Below are positions 1 to 8,934 of a stretch of DNA of 63,368 nt, one piece after another. The notes under the pieces are model-generated. The model was not told the origin of the DNA and made no database searches. It saw only the letters and a program-made list of their open reading frames with translations. Source of the stretch: an uncultured Bacteriovorax sp. (GTDB lineage Bacteria > Bdellovibrionota > Bacteriovoracia > Bacteriovoracales > Bacteriovoracaceae); NCBI GenBank assembly GCA_946480715.1, contig CAMLKK010000017.1:1-63368 (forward strand). Direction: 5' to 3'. The position numbers and the translations under genes are program-made. How positions within the stretch are numbered: the first letter of the stretch is position 1; every line of letters begins with the position of its first letter.

Positions 1-601
1 TACTTTCATCATGGATAACCATCGCCTTGCCCTTTGGTGTTGGTTTCAAAAAATGGTGCGGGGTCAAAGATACAATCTTCTTCATATCGACGCTCATCCG
101 GATATGAGTGAATCAGCTCTGCCGCATTTTAATCATGATTTGTGGTCGATGAGTTTGGATGATTATCGTACTGTTTTACAGAAAGATATTAATGTTCCTC
201 TTTTTCGCTGGGACAACTACCTTGAAATTTTTTTGAAGAGGTATCCTGAACAGATCGGAGCGACGTTTTCAGCGACTCATCATCAAGGTTCGGATAAAGA
301 GCTGGCGGAAGAAATCAATCCGTTTTTTTTACCAAAATTCATGAACGCGGTTTTTAGTGGTCAACGATTCGTGAACGATCTTCCCTGGATTGTGAATCTT
401 GATCTTGATTACTTTTTTTCTGCTGCTCCGGAGAAGTTTGAGCTTTTTAGTGATGAAGTACTTTTGGGTTTAAAACATGCGATTGAGCTTGGGCAGAGGA
501 ATTCGATGATTAAAGTACTGACGATTTCTTTGAGTCCTGAGTGTTGTGGGTCTTGGGAGAAAGCCGAACTTATGTTGAAAAAGTTCGGCCATAGTCTTTA
601 A
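1..601 (+). CDS. UPF0489 family protein, 5'-truncated by window edge
   Basis: The protein carries three blocks typical of UPF0489: HIDAHPDM near the start, VNLDLDYF in the middle and TISLSPECCGSWE near the end. The His/Asp-rich blocks resemble the metal-binding blocks of arginase-like folds. Some UPF0489 members are known as peptide arginases (OspR/FlmR type) that turn arginine into ornithine in ribosomal peptides; others have no known role. An ATG exists at position 11, but the reading frame is open to the window edge, and the residues around it (FIMDNHRLALWCW) look like the internal V-x-D-N-H-x-x-A-L motif of the family. I therefore think the real start lies upstream, outside the window. 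The gene converges tail to tail with the UDP-xylose synthase gene with no intergenic space. No RiPP precursor is visible next to it in this window. Confidence 0.75.
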   Translation, partial: TFIMDNHRLALWCWFQKMVRGQRYNLLHIDAHPDMSESALPHFNHDLWSMSLDDYRTVLQKDINVPLFRWDNYLEIFLKRYPEQIGATFSATHHQGSDKELAEEINPFFLPKFMNAVFSGQRFVNDLPWIVNLDLDYFFSAAPEKFELFSDEVLLGLKHAIELGQRNSMIKVLTISLSPECCGSWEKAELMLKKFGHSL

Positions 602-1537
602 TTAAATCTCTTTTTTAAAATATTCAATTGTCTTCAGTAGTCCTTCTTCCAACTGAATTTTAGGTTCCCATCCAAGCAATTGTTTTGCCTTCGAGATGTC
701 TGGCTTTCTTTGCATAGGATCGTCTGAAGGAAGTGGTTTGTAGACGATCTTTGATTTTGAATTAGTAAGCTTAATGACCTTTTCTGCAAGTTCCAAAATG
801 GTAAATTCATTTGGATTTCCACAGTTAATTGGACCAGTGATCGAATCATCTGAATTCATAAGTCTCACGAATCCATCAATTAGATCGCTAGCGTAACAGA
901 AGCTGCGAGTCTGGTTTCCCTGACCATAAACAGTGATGTCTTGTCCTTTAAGCGCTTGAACAATGAAGTTACTTACAACACGTCCGTCTTCCGGATGCAT
1001 GTTTGGTCCATAGGTATTAAAAATACGAATGATCTTAATTTTGAGATTATGTTGACGGTGATAATCCATGAACAAAGTTTCTGCAGTTCTTTTTCCTTCA
1101 TCATAACAAGAGCGAATTCCAATCGGGTTTACATTTCCCCAATAAGATTCTTGTTGTGGATGCACATGTGGATCCCCATAAACTTCACTGGTAGAAGCTT
1201 GAAAAATTTTAGCTCCCGTTCTTTTAGCGAGGCCCAACATATTGAGTGAGCCAAGAACTGAAGTCTTCATGGTTTTGATCGGATTGAATTGGTAATGAAC
1301 CGGGCTTGCTGGACAAGCTAGATTGTAAATTTCATCCACTTCGCACATATATGGCTCAACGATGTCATGGCGAACCAGTTCGAAGTTTTTATGGTCCATG
1401 AGATGTTGAATATTTTGTTTTCTTCCTGTGAAAAAATTATCGAGACAGATAATTTCGTTACCTTCTTTTAAAAGTCTTTCTGAGAGGTGAGAGCCGAGAA
1501 AACCGGCACCGCCAGTGATGAGAATTTTTTTGGACAT
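602..1537 (-). CDS. uxs: UDP-glucuronate decarboxylase (UDP-xylose synthase)
   Basis: This is an extended short-chain dehydrogenase (SDR) of 311 residues, the usual length of the soluble enzyme that converts UDP-glucuronate to UDP-xylose. The NAD-binding [11 protein letters not shown] lies at residues 8-18, STSEVYG at 115-121 and the catalytic Tyr145/Lys149 pair in SCYDEGK. The stretch [12 protein letters not shown] and the [10 protein letters not shown] block near residue 210 are characteristic of UXS rather than of epimerases. A good ribosome site (AGGAAAC) precedes the ATG. It is a single minus-strand gene, divergent from the O-antigen ligase-like gene by 74 bp, and presumably supplies xylose to the surface polysaccharides encoded further on. 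No UDP-glucose dehydrogenase for the precursor is seen in the window. Confidence 0.92.
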   Translation of the reverse strand: MSKKILITGGAGFLGSHLSERLLKEGNEIICLDNFFTGRKQNIQHLMDHKNFELVRHDIVEPYMCEVDEIYNLACPASPVHYQFNPIKTMKTSVLGSLNMLGLAKRTGAKIFQASTSEVYGDPHVHPQQESYWGNVNPIGIRSCYDEGKRTAETLFMDYHRQHNLKIKIIRIFNTYGPNMHPEDGRVVSNFIVQALKGQDITVYGQGNQTRSFCYASDLIDGFVRLMNSDDSITGPINCGNPNEFTILELAEKVIKLTNSKSKIVYKPLPSDDPMQRKPDISKAKQLLGWEPKIQLEEGLLKTIEYFKKEI

Positions 1538-1575
1538 TATTGTTTCCTATGTTGAGCATTCATTATGCACTAAAT

Positions 1576-1604
1576 TTGCTAATCTCGCTAGAGTTCCCTA
1601 GAAT
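1576..1604 (+). promoter_or_regulatory. Candidate sigma-70 promoter for the O-antigen ligase-like gene
   Basis: TTGCTA and TAGAAT are separated by exactly 17 bp. The predicted transcription start falls at about 1611, directly before the ATG at 1612, and no Shine-Dalgarno sequence is visible upstream of that ATG. This would give a leaderless or nearly leaderless mRNA. It is a prediction from sequence only. Confidence 0.4.
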
Positions 1605-1611
1605 CTGATGC

Positions 1612-2799
1612 ATGGAAAATTTAAACGCAAAGCTTGATAAGACATTTGAATTCTTACTTTATGGATCGTTGTGGGCCCTCGTTTTAGGATTGGTGACTTC
1701 AACTACTATTCTCTCGCTTTACCACATTTGTATCGCCATCCCGTCGGTTTATTTTCTTTGCAAAGTGAGAAATACGCATTTTTCAAAAAGTTCATGGGCA
1801 TTGTTAGTAATGTCTATCGCGATAGTTCTATCTGTAGTGTTTAATCAGGACATCATAGAAACTGGTTTTAAATCTGTTTGGAAAGTGAAGTATTTTTTAT
1901 TTGGCTTACTTTCAATTGCACCTCTCTCTTGGTTTTTTAAGAATCATTGGAGCGAAAAGAAATTTAAAGTTTTGATTTATGCTTTTTGTGTGGCAACGAC
2001 GATTGCAACAATTGCAGGAATCATTGGTATGAAAACAGGTTTCAATTACATTTCTTGGAGAAAAGTAGGCCTGCTAAGAAATGCAGGGCTTTCCGGGATG
2101 GTACTCAACTATGCCCATAATTTGGCTTTCTTCCAAATTATACTATTAGGATTGATTATTTATCGTAAGAAATTAAATGAAATCGTCAGTAATCGCTTCA
2201 TGGTTATTATTTTTGTTATAAATTTAATCGGACTTTATTTAAGTTTCACTAGAGGGGCGATACTTGCTCTTATAGTTGGAACTCCTATGTATTTCTTCAA
2301 AAAAAATAAACTTAGATTTTTTGCAATTGGGGGCACAATTGCGCTAATTGCAGCGGTTATTTATTTTTCAACTGGAAAAAGTATTCTGAGACCTGCATCG
2401 GATAGAGAAAGAATTAGTCAATGGATTGCCGCAAGTAAGGCATTTCAAGAAAGACCACTTCTTGGTTACGGTTACCTGAACTTTGAACGCCACTCTGTAG
2501 ATATAAAACATAGATATAATATCGGTGAATATCAATTTGGTGGGCATGCTCATAATAACTTTCTCGAAATGTTGGCTTCGACGGGGATTCTAGGGTTCAC
2601 TGCTTTTCTTGGTTGGTTGGTTTTATGGTTTTGGGAAATGTATAAAAGAGAAGATTTAGTTGCTTTAATTTGTGTTCCTTTTATCACAACATTTGTGGTT
2701 AGCGGTCTTACTCAATCCACAATATCGCTGGGAGTGAACCTCTTTTTTATCATGGCCGTTTTTACGATTGGACAGCTGAATGTTAAAAACCCTTCTTAA
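1612..2799 (+). CDS. O-antigen ligase / polymerase-like membrane protein (WaaL/Wzy superfamily)
   Basis: A 395-residue polytopic membrane protein with about ten hydrophobic segments. The long periplasmic-type loop contains RISQWIAASKAFQERPLLGYG (residues about 265-285) followed by GGHAHNNFLEMLASTGILG. This H-x-H-N-x-(F/L)-L pattern is the hallmark of the Wzy_C/O-antigen ligase family, which joins Und-PP-linked glycans to lipid A core or polymerises them. Family membership is clear; ligase versus polymerase cannot be decided from sequence. It overlaps the next gene by 20 bp, so the two are co-translated. No ribosome site precedes the ATG. Confidence 0.8.
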   Translation: MENLNAKLDKTFEFLLYGSLWALVLGLVTSTTILSLYHICIAIPSVYFLCKVRNTHFSKSSWALLVMSIAIVLSVVFNQDIIETGFKSVWKVKYFLFGLLSIAPLSWFFKNHWSEKKFKVLIYAFCVATTIATIAGIIGMKTGFNYISWRKVGLLRNAGLSGMVLNYAHNLAFFQIILLGLIIYRKKLNEIVSNRFMVIIFVINLIGLYLSFTRGAILALIVGTPMYFFKKNKLRFFAIGGTIALIAAVIYFSTGKSILRPASDRERISQWIAASKAFQERPLLGYGYLNFERHSVDIKHRYNIGEYQFGGHAHNNFLEMLASTGILGFTAFLGWLVLWFWEMYKREDLVALICVPFITTFVVSGLTQSTISLGVNLFFIMAVFTIGQLNVKNPS

Positions 2800-3712
2800 A
2801 ATCATCCTAGCGGCAGGAATTCTTTACTGGCTAATTGTTCAAGGTAAACTTGATTTCAAATTAGTTTTGGACACCTTTAGAAATCCGCAATATTTAATTA
2901 TCGCTGCAACCTTAATCGCATTTCAATTATTCATAGCTGCCTATAGATTTGCATTTTTGATTCGTATAAAAACAAACAAAATTAAAACCAGTTCATATTT
3001 CAGCATGCATTGGATCAGCCAATTATTTTCCACGATTCTTCCAGGGGCTTTCACCAGCGATCTTATAAAGATCGGATACATTAATAAAAATGATCCGCAA
3101 GTTTCGAAAGCATATATTTTATTCTCAATATTCATCGATCGAATCATAGGGCTTAATTCATTGCTTTTCGTGGCTGGAATGACAAGTCTAATTTTTTACA
3201 GTGAATTAATTGAACTACATCCTATGATGGGAAAAATAATTTTTGTTAACATATTTCTATTTCTCATTTCTTTATTTGGAATGAATCTCATATTTCTTAA
3301 CGAAAAAAATCAAAAGAAACTTTTGAAAATTATTCCTTCAAAGAAGTTGAAAGATTTAGCGGTTGAAATTTGGAAACTTAAAACTCATTTTAAAAATTTC
3401 TTATGGGCTTATATTGCCAGCATAATTGGTCACTTATTGGGAGTTCTAGCTTTTTACATTGTGAACATTCCATTTTTTGAACAACCCATTAAGCTCAAAT
3501 ATCTAGCGACGCTTATTCCATTAGGGCAACTTGCTGTAGTCATTCCGATTTCTCCGGGAGGAATTGGAGTAGGACACGCGGCTTTTGCTTCACTTTTTAA
3601 TTTTATTCATCATTCGAACGGAGCTTCACTCTATAATGTTTACTGGATTATGCTTTTGATTGTAAGCTTGTTTGGAATTTTCCCTTTCATTTTGAAAAAA
3701 CAAGAACGTTAA
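2780..3712 (+). CDS. Flippase-like membrane protein (LPG synthase TM / UPF0104 family)
   Basis: A 310-residue integral membrane protein with seven to eight predicted segments. It shows the family pattern of an early basic loop (residues about 60-70), then SQLFSTILPGAFTSDLIKIGY near residue 75, and a late PISPGGIGVGHAAFASLF near residue 260. These two glycine/proline blocks are typical of the LPG_synthase_TM (AglD2/UPF0104) family. Members occur in glycan and glycolipid loci and have been linked to lipid or lipid-linked sugar handling. Overlap with the preceding O-antigen ligase-like gene suggests a joint role, but the substrate is unknown. Confidence 0.7.
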   Translation: MLKTLLKIILAAGILYWLIVQGKLDFKLVLDTFRNPQYLIIAATLIAFQLFIAAYRFAFLIRIKTNKIKTSSYFSMHWISQLFSTILPGAFTSDLIKIGYINKNDPQVSKAYILFSIFIDRIIGLNSLLFVAGMTSLIFYSELIELHPMMGKIIFVNIFLFLISLFGMNLIFLNEKNQKKLLKIIPSKKLKDLAVEIWKLKTHFKNFLWAYIASIIGHLLGVLAFYIVNIPFFEQPIKLKYLATLIPLGQLAVVIPISPGGIGVGHAAFASLFNFIHHSNGASLYNVYWIMLLIVSLFGIFPFILKKQER

Positions 3713-3722
3713 AGGACAGCAT

Positions 3723-4760
3723 ATGGCTTTTGAAATTTATAAAAATAAAAAAGTTTTCATCACCGGACACTCAGGATTCAAAGGTTCATGGCTAACAATG
3801 TGGTTGCACCAACTGGGTGCAGAAGTTAGTGGTTACTCACTCGCTCCAGATGAGTTGAGTCACTTCAATCTACTTAACCTCCCAGTAAAAAACTATTTTC
3901 AAAATATCAATGACGAAGCTTCACTTACGAAAGCTATTCAAGAATCTAAACCTGATATTGTTTTCCATTTAGCAGCTCAACCGCTGGTACGCGATTCTTA
4001 CGATGATCCGATTGGAACATATGAAACCAATGTCATTGGTTCAATGAAAGTTTATCTCGCTGCTCTCAAAGCTAATGTTCCATGTCTCGTGAGTATTACA
4101 ACTGACAAAGTTTATGAAAATCACGAATGGCTTTGGGGATACCGTGAAAATGATCAACTTGGCGGCCATGATCCATACAGTTCATCGAAAGCATGTGTAG
4201 AGTTGATGACAGATTCATTTCGAAAATCTTTTCTTCATCAAGATCAAATGTTGCTAGCGACTGCGAGAGCTGGAAACGTGATCGGTGGTGGGGATTGGGC
4301 GAAAGATCGTTTAATTCCTGATCTCGTTAGAAATGCGAGTCAAAAAAAGATTACACCTATTCGAAATCCGCATTCGGTACGTCCTTGGCAGCACGTGCTT
4401 GAACCTTTGAACGGCTATTTAATGCTGGGCGAGAAACTTCTTCAAAATAAAAAAGAATTCTGCACAAGTTTTAACTTTGGTCCTGACGCTCATGACGTAG
4501 CGAGCGTGGACGAAATGTGTAAACTTGCGAACTCTAATTGGGCGGATATTCGCGCAGATTTTATCCCTGAAAAACACCAAAAACACGAAGCAGGTCTCTT
4601 AAAGCTTGATATTACAAAATCAAGAGAGCTTCTTAAGTGGACACCAAAATGGTCCTCTAAAAAGGCCACTGAAATGACGGTGAATTGGTACAAAGATTAT
4701 TACCTGAATAACAAGACGATCACTCGAGATAATCTCCAAGAGTTTATAGCCCTCCTATGA
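3723..4760 (+). CDS. rfbG: CDP-glucose 4,6-dehydratase
   Basis: An extended SDR of 345 residues that converts CDP-D-glucose to CDP-4-keto-6-deoxyglucose. The NAD site TGHSGFKGSWL lies at 14-24, the Thr-Asp-Lys triad block TTDKVYEN at 126-133 (Lys in place of the usual Glu is the CDP-glucose dehydratase signature) and the Tyr152/Lys156 pair in PYSSSKA. Start context is AAAGGACAGCATATG. It is the first enzyme gene of a long plus-strand run to position 10993, but its substrate-making partner rfbF is the last gene of that run and rfbH the second last, with a GDP-sugar branch in between. Confidence 0.93.
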   Translation: MAFEIYKNKKVFITGHSGFKGSWLTMWLHQLGAEVSGYSLAPDELSHFNLLNLPVKNYFQNINDEASLTKAIQESKPDIVFHLAAQPLVRDSYDDPIGTYETNVIGSMKVYLAALKANVPCLVSITTDKVYENHEWLWGYRENDQLGGHDPYSSSKACVELMTDSFRKSFLHQDQMLLATARAGNVIGGGDWAKDRLIPDLVRNASQKKITPIRNPHSVRPWQHVLEPLNGYLMLGEKLLQNKKEFCTSFNFGPDAHDVASVDEMCKLANSNWADIRADFIPEKHQKHEAGLLKLDITKSRELLKWTPKWSSKKATEMTVNWYKDYYLNNKTITRDNLQEFIALL

Positions 4761-4778
4761 AAAAATGTGTAAAATTCT

Positions 4779-4798
4779 GTAGTTTTTACTACTAGGAG
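4779..4798 (+). promoter_or_regulatory. Small hairpin plus ribosome site before gmd
   Basis: GTAGT-tttt-ACTAC (4779-4792) forms a 5-bp hairpin directly before AGGAG (4794-4798), eight bases from the gmd ATG. It could affect gmd translation; it is too weak and lacks a U-tract to be a terminator. Confidence 0.25.
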
Positions 4799-4806
4799 TT
4801 TACCCA

Positions 4807-5880
4807 ATGACAAAGGTTGCATTAATAACCGGTATTACCGGTCAAGATGGCGCTTATCTCGCAGAGTTTTTATTAAGCAAAGGTTACGAAGTTCACGGTA
4901 TCAAAAGAAGAACTTCGTTATTCAATACAGATCGTATCGATCACTTGTTCAAAGATCCGCATGAGAAAAATGTAAAACTTTTTCTTCACCACGGTGACAT
5001 GACGGATTCAAGTTCTCTCATGAGAATTATCCAAAAAGTTCAACCGGATGAAGTTTACAACCTCGCAGCTCAATCGCACGTTCAAGTTTCTTTTGAGGAA
5101 CCAGAGTACACTGCAAACTCAGATGGATTAGGTGCGCTTAGAATTCTTGAGGCCATCCGCATTTTAGGATTAGAAAAAAAATCTAAATTCTATCAGGCGT
5201 CGACTTCAGAATTATATGGTCTTGTTCAAGAAATTCCACAAAGAGAAACGACTCCATTTTATCCTCGTTCACCATACGCTGTTGCAAAACTTTACGCATA
5301 CTGGATTACTGTTAATTACCGTGAAGCTTACGGACTTTATGCTTGTAACGGAATTCTCTTCAACCACGAATCACCACTTAGAGGTGAAACGTTCGTTACA
5401 AGAAAAATCACACGCGGTCTTGCTCGTATCAAACTTGGTTTGGATAAATGTCTTTATCTTGGAAACATGGACGCAAAACGCGACTGGGGGCACGCTAAAG
5501 ATTACGTTGAAATGCAATGGTTGATGCTTCAACAAGATAATCCAGAGGATTTTGTTATCGCTACAGGACAACAATTCACTGTACGTGAATTTGTTAAACG
5601 TTCAGCTGAAATTCTTGAAATGAAACTTCGCTGGGAAGGATCAGGTATTGATGAAAAAGCTTACGATGAAAACGGAAACGTTGTCGTTTGTGTAGATCCA
5701 AAATATTTCCGTCCAGCAGAAGTAGAAACACTTCTTGGAGATGCAACTAAAGCGAGAGAGAAACTTGGATGGACTCCAAAAATTTCTTTCGATGATCTTG
5801 TAAAAGAAATGGCCCTTGCTGATTTAGAACTCACGAAGAGAGAAGTAAAACTTCATGGTAAAGGACTAAGGGTACTTTAA
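4807..5880 (+). CDS. gmd: GDP-mannose 4,6-dehydratase
   Basis: A 357-residue SDR giving GDP-4-keto-6-deoxy-D-mannose from GDP-mannose. [15 protein letters not shown] at 8-22 is the diagnostic N-terminus of Gmd. STSELYG at 132-138 supplies Thr/Ser133-Glu135, and Tyr157/Lys161 lie in SPYAVAK. The [17 protein letters not shown] block is also specific to this enzyme. A small hairpin (4779-4792) and an AGGAG site (4794-4798) precede the ATG. Downstream fcl/colC-like and colD genes would use the product. No manA/manB/manC genes for GDP-mannose are present in the window, so that precursor must come from elsewhere. Confidence 0.95.
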   Translation: MTKVALITGITGQDGAYLAEFLLSKGYEVHGIKRRTSLFNTDRIDHLFKDPHEKNVKLFLHHGDMTDSSSLMRIIQKVQPDEVYNLAAQSHVQVSFEEPEYTANSDGLGALRILEAIRILGLEKKSKFYQASTSELYGLVQEIPQRETTPFYPRSPYAVAKLYAYWITVNYREAYGLYACNGILFNHESPLRGETFVTRKITRGLARIKLGLDKCLYLGNMDAKRDWGHAKDYVEMQWLMLQQDNPEDFVIATGQQFTVREFVKRSAEILEMKLRWEGSGIDEKAYDENGNVVVCVDPKYFRPAEVETLLGDATKAREKLGWTPKISFDDLVKEMALADLELTKREVKLHGKGLRVL

Positions 5881-6816
5881 GTGAAGATTCTTCTAACAGG
5901 TTCTAATGGAATGGTAGGAAAGAATATTTTGGAGCATGCGAGTGCTTCAAAATATGAATTTATCACTCCGGGAAGTCGCGACCTTAATCTTTTAAGTGCA
6001 CAAGATGTTTCGGCGTTCTTTAAGAAAATTCAGCCGGATATTGTTATTCATTGTGCTGGGCTTGTTGGTGGCATTCAGGCCAACATGAAAGAACCCGTTC
6101 GATTCTTAGTAGAAAATTCAGACATGGGAAGAAATGTTGTTCTCGCTTCTCGCGAAGTGGGAGTGAAACAATTTTTGAACATGGCCAGTTCATGCATGTA
6201 TCCCAAAGATTATGATGGGCTACTGTCTGAAGAATTAATTCTGACTGGACCATTAGAACCAACGAATGAAGGTTATGCTCTGGCAAAAATCATGACTATG
6301 AGATTAGGCCAGTACATCAATAAAGAAACGAATCAACTAACGTATAAAACTCTCATCCCATGCAATCTTTATGGACGTTGGGATAAATTTGGCGAACAGA
6401 ACTCTCACATGGTTCCAGCCGTCATTCGCAAAATCCACAAGGCCATCAAGAATAATGAAAATTCGGTAGAAGTGTGGGGAACGGGAAATGCTCGTCGTGA
6501 ATTTATGTACGCAGCTGACCTGGCCGATTTCGTTTTCTTCGCTCTTTCAAATTGGGAAAAAATTCCCGAAGTGATTAACGTTGGTCTGGGATTCGATCAC
6601 TCAATCAATGATTACTATAAAGCTGTCTCAACGATCTTGGGATATACAGGTGAATTCAATCACGACATTACGAAACCAGAAGGCATGAAACGTAAATTGG
6701 TGAGTGTGGCGAAAACAGAATCACTGGGATGGAAAGCTTCAACATCACTTGAAGCAGGTATCAAAAAAACTTACGAATTTTTTAAAGAAAATGTAGAAGC
6801 AAAGGAGAATGTATGA
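5881..6816 (+). CDS. GDP-L-fucose synthase / GDP-colitose synthase-type epimerase-reductase
   Basis: An SDR of 311 residues of the Fcl/ColC type, which 5-epimerises (and in Fcl also 3-epimerises) and then 4-reduces a GDP-4-keto-6-deoxy sugar. It has the NAD(P) site TGSNGMVGKN at 6-15, SSCMYP with Ser104 and the epimerase Cys105, Tyr132/Lys136 in GYALAK, and the epimerase His176 in SHMVPA. All catalytic residues of the family are therefore present. The start is GTG directly after the gmd stop codon. Because colD follows with a 4-bp overlap, the enzyme could act as ColC (colitose) rather than Fcl (fucose). Sequence alone does not separate the two here. A GT10 fucosyltransferase at 50184 would fit GDP-fucose. 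Confidence 0.85.
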   Translation: MKILLTGSNGMVGKNILEHASASKYEFITPGSRDLNLLSAQDVSAFFKKIQPDIVIHCAGLVGGIQANMKEPVRFLVENSDMGRNVVLASREVGVKQFLNMASSCMYPKDYDGLLSEELILTGPLEPTNEGYALAKIMTMRLGQYINKETNQLTYKTLIPCNLYGRWDKFGEQNSHMVPAVIRKIHKAIKNNENSVEVWGTGNARREFMYAADLADFVFFALSNWEKIPEVINVGLGFDHSINDYYKAVSTILGYTGEFNHDITKPEGMKRKLVSVAKTESLGWKASTSLEAGIKKTYEFFKENVEAKENV

Positions 6817-7973
6817 CTTACCCTCTAGCAACACCAAGTTGGGATCATAAAGAAGTTGATGCCATCAATAGAGTTATTGCTTCTGGAAATTTTTCAATGG
6901 GAAAAGAAGTTTTTTCATTTGAAGAAGAGTTCGCAAAATATACTGGCAGCAAATATTGCGTAATGGTTAACTCTGGTTCATCAGCAAATCTTGTGATGGT
7001 CGGGGCCATGTTCTATAAAAAAAATAATCCATGGAAAATCGGAGACGAAGTCATCGTTCCTGCTGTTTCATGGCCGACAACTTATTATCCGCTTTACCAA
7101 TATGGTTTAAAGATTAAGTTCGTTGATATTGATCTTGAGACTTTAAACTTTGATTTAAACGCGCTTGAGAAGGCCATCACACCACAGACAAGAGGTATTC
7201 TTGCTGTAAACCTTCTTGGTAATCCAAATGAATTCGAAAGAATCCAAAACATGATTAAAGGTAAGGACATCACTCTACTTGAAGATAACTGTGAGTCTCT
7301 TGGTGCTGTTTACAAAGGCAAACAAGCTGGAACTTTTGGAGTGATGGGAACTTTTTCAAGTTTCTTCAGCCATCACATCGCAACGATGGAAGGCGGAATG
7401 GTTGTCACTGATGATCAGGAGCTTCACCACATTCTTCTTTGTTTAAGAGCTCATGGCTGGACAAGAAATCTTCCAAAAGAAAATTTAGTTTGTGGAACGA
7501 AGTCTGATGATGCTTTCGAAGAATCATTTAGATTTGTTCTTCCAGGATACAATGTTCGTCCAATTGAAATGGAAGGGGCCATTGGTAAAGAACAATTAAA
7601 AAAACTGCCGTCTTTCATTAAAGAAAGAAGAGATAATGCTGTTCACTTTCAAGAAGTTTTCAGAAACCATCCAAAGTTTTTCATTCAAAAAGAAATTGGC
7701 GAATCAAGTTGGTTTGGATTCTCAATGGTGTTTAAGCCAGAAGCAAATGTTAACAGAAAAGATATCGTAAAAATTCTTGATCAACATAAAATTGAATCTC
7801 GTCCAATTGTTGCCGGTAACTTTGCTAAAAATGAAGTTGTGAAGTTTTTCAACCACGAAATTTTTGGTGAACTGAAGAACGCTCAATGGATCGATAAGAA
7901 TGGTCTATTTGTTGGAAACAACCAAGTTGATATCAGGGCACAAATCGATTTGTTGGAAAAAGCTTTAAGGTAG
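6813..7973 (+). CDS. colD: GDP-4-keto-6-deoxy-D-mannose 3-dehydratase (ColD-like, PLP)
   Basis: A DegT/StrS-fold protein of 386 residues that closely resembles E. coli ColD along its length, for example TYPLATPSWDHKE, VPAVSWPTTYYPLYQYG and RAHGWTRNLPKEN. ColD removes the C3 hydroxyl of GDP-4-keto-6-deoxymannose on the way to GDP-L-colitose. The usual PLP-binding lysine is replaced by histidine: the motif is FSHHIATMEGG with His187/His188. This is the mechanistic signature of the dehydratase as opposed to an aminotransferase. The ATG overlaps the previous stop by 4 bp, giving a gmd - fcl/colC - colD block. Confidence 0.9.
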   Translation: MTYPLATPSWDHKEVDAINRVIASGNFSMGKEVFSFEEEFAKYTGSKYCVMVNSGSSANLVMVGAMFYKKNNPWKIGDEVIVPAVSWPTTYYPLYQYGLKIKFVDIDLETLNFDLNALEKAITPQTRGILAVNLLGNPNEFERIQNMIKGKDITLLEDNCESLGAVYKGKQAGTFGVMGTFSSFFSHHIATMEGGMVVTDDQELHHILLCLRAHGWTRNLPKENLVCGTKSDDAFEESFRFVLPGYNVRPIEMEGAIGKEQLKKLPSFIKERRDNAVHFQEVFRNHPKFFIQKEIGESSWFGFSMVFKPEANVNRKDIVKILDQHKIESRPIVAGNFAKNEVVKFFNHEIFGELKNAQWIDKNGLFVGNNQVDIRAQIDLLEKALR

Positions 7974-7977
7974 TTAA

Positions 7978-8934
7978 TTGAATTCTGAACTTTTATACCA
8001 CTTAAAAAATAAAAAAATTCTTATAACCGGAGGCACTGGTTTCTTCGGTAAGAATCTTTGCGAGTATCTTTGTGGATTAAATTCACAATATGATTTAAAG
8101 CTAAGTGTTTACACTGTGGCGAGAAAGCATGTTGCTCTAGCCGACGTGAATTTTGTTGAACAAGATGTTTCACTACCATTCAAAATTTCTGAACAAGTAG
8201 ATTACATTATTCATGCAGCTACACCTGTAACGACAAATGGAGAGTTTGATTCAACGATGAATGTTATCGTTAATGGAACTCAAAATGTTCTAGATTACGC
8301 TTCAAGAGTAGGGTGCAAAAGAATTCTGCACATTAGTTCGGGAGCCGTTTACGGAGCTCAACCAGAATCGGTTCATAAAATTTCAGAAAATGAATCGCTC
8401 AAGAGTCCATTCTATGATTCTAAAAATGCCTACGGCACCGGCAAACGTATCAGTGAATTATTAGTGCTTGATTGGGCAAAAAAAGGAAACAATCATGCAA
8501 GCGTGGCTCGTTGTTTTGCGTTTTCCGGAAAACAACTTCAACTGGATGGTCATCTGGCCATAGGAAATTTTGTACGTGATGCTCTCACAAATAAAGAAAT
8601 TCAGGTAAAGGGTGACGGAACAGCGATACGCTCGTACCTGGATGCTAATGATTTAGTGGAATGGCTTATAACTATTCTCTTAAAAGCCGATAATGGTGAA
8701 ATTTTCAACGTTGGTTCTGATCACGAAGTTTCTATGAAACAATTGGCAGAATTAATTGCGAAGCTTAATGGCGAAACGAAAGTAAATATTCAAAATCAAT
8801 CGTCAGCTTCACTTTCCACCAATAGATATATTCCTAATGTAGATAAAGCCAAAAAAGTGCTTCATCTTGAACAAAAAATAACTCTCGAACAATCATTAAA
8901 AAAAATGTTGGATTTTAATAAAGGATCAATATGA
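7978..8934 (+). CDS. NAD-dependent epimerase/dehydratase (SDR), possible dideoxyhexose 4-reductase
   Basis: An extended SDR of 318 residues with NAD site TGGTGFFGKN near residue 17, HISSGAVYG near residue 118 and an active-site YGTGK. The start codon is TTG, four bases after the colD stop; the ribosome site is weak. The gene overlaps rfbH by 4 bp. I infer, from position only, that it reduces C4 of the CDP-3,6-dideoxy-4-keto sugar made by RfbG and RfbH (a role like abequose or paratose synthase), or the GDP counterpart made by ColD. Similarity to RfbJ or RfbS is not obvious by eye, so the substrate is open. Confidence 0.7.
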   Translation: MNSELLYHLKNKKILITGGTGFFGKNLCEYLCGLNSQYDLKLSVYTVARKHVALADVNFVEQDVSLPFKISEQVDYIIHAATPVTTNGEFDSTMNVIVNGTQNVLDYASRVGCKRILHISSGAVYGAQPESVHKISENESLKSPFYDSKNAYGTGKRISELLVLDWAKKGNNHASVARCFAFSGKQLQLDGHLAIGNFVRDALTNKEIQVKGDGTAIRSYLDANDLVEWLITILLKADNGEIFNVGSDHEVSMKQLAELIAKLNGETKVNIQNQSSASLSTNRYIPNVDKAKKVLHLEQKITLEQSLKKMLDFNKGSI

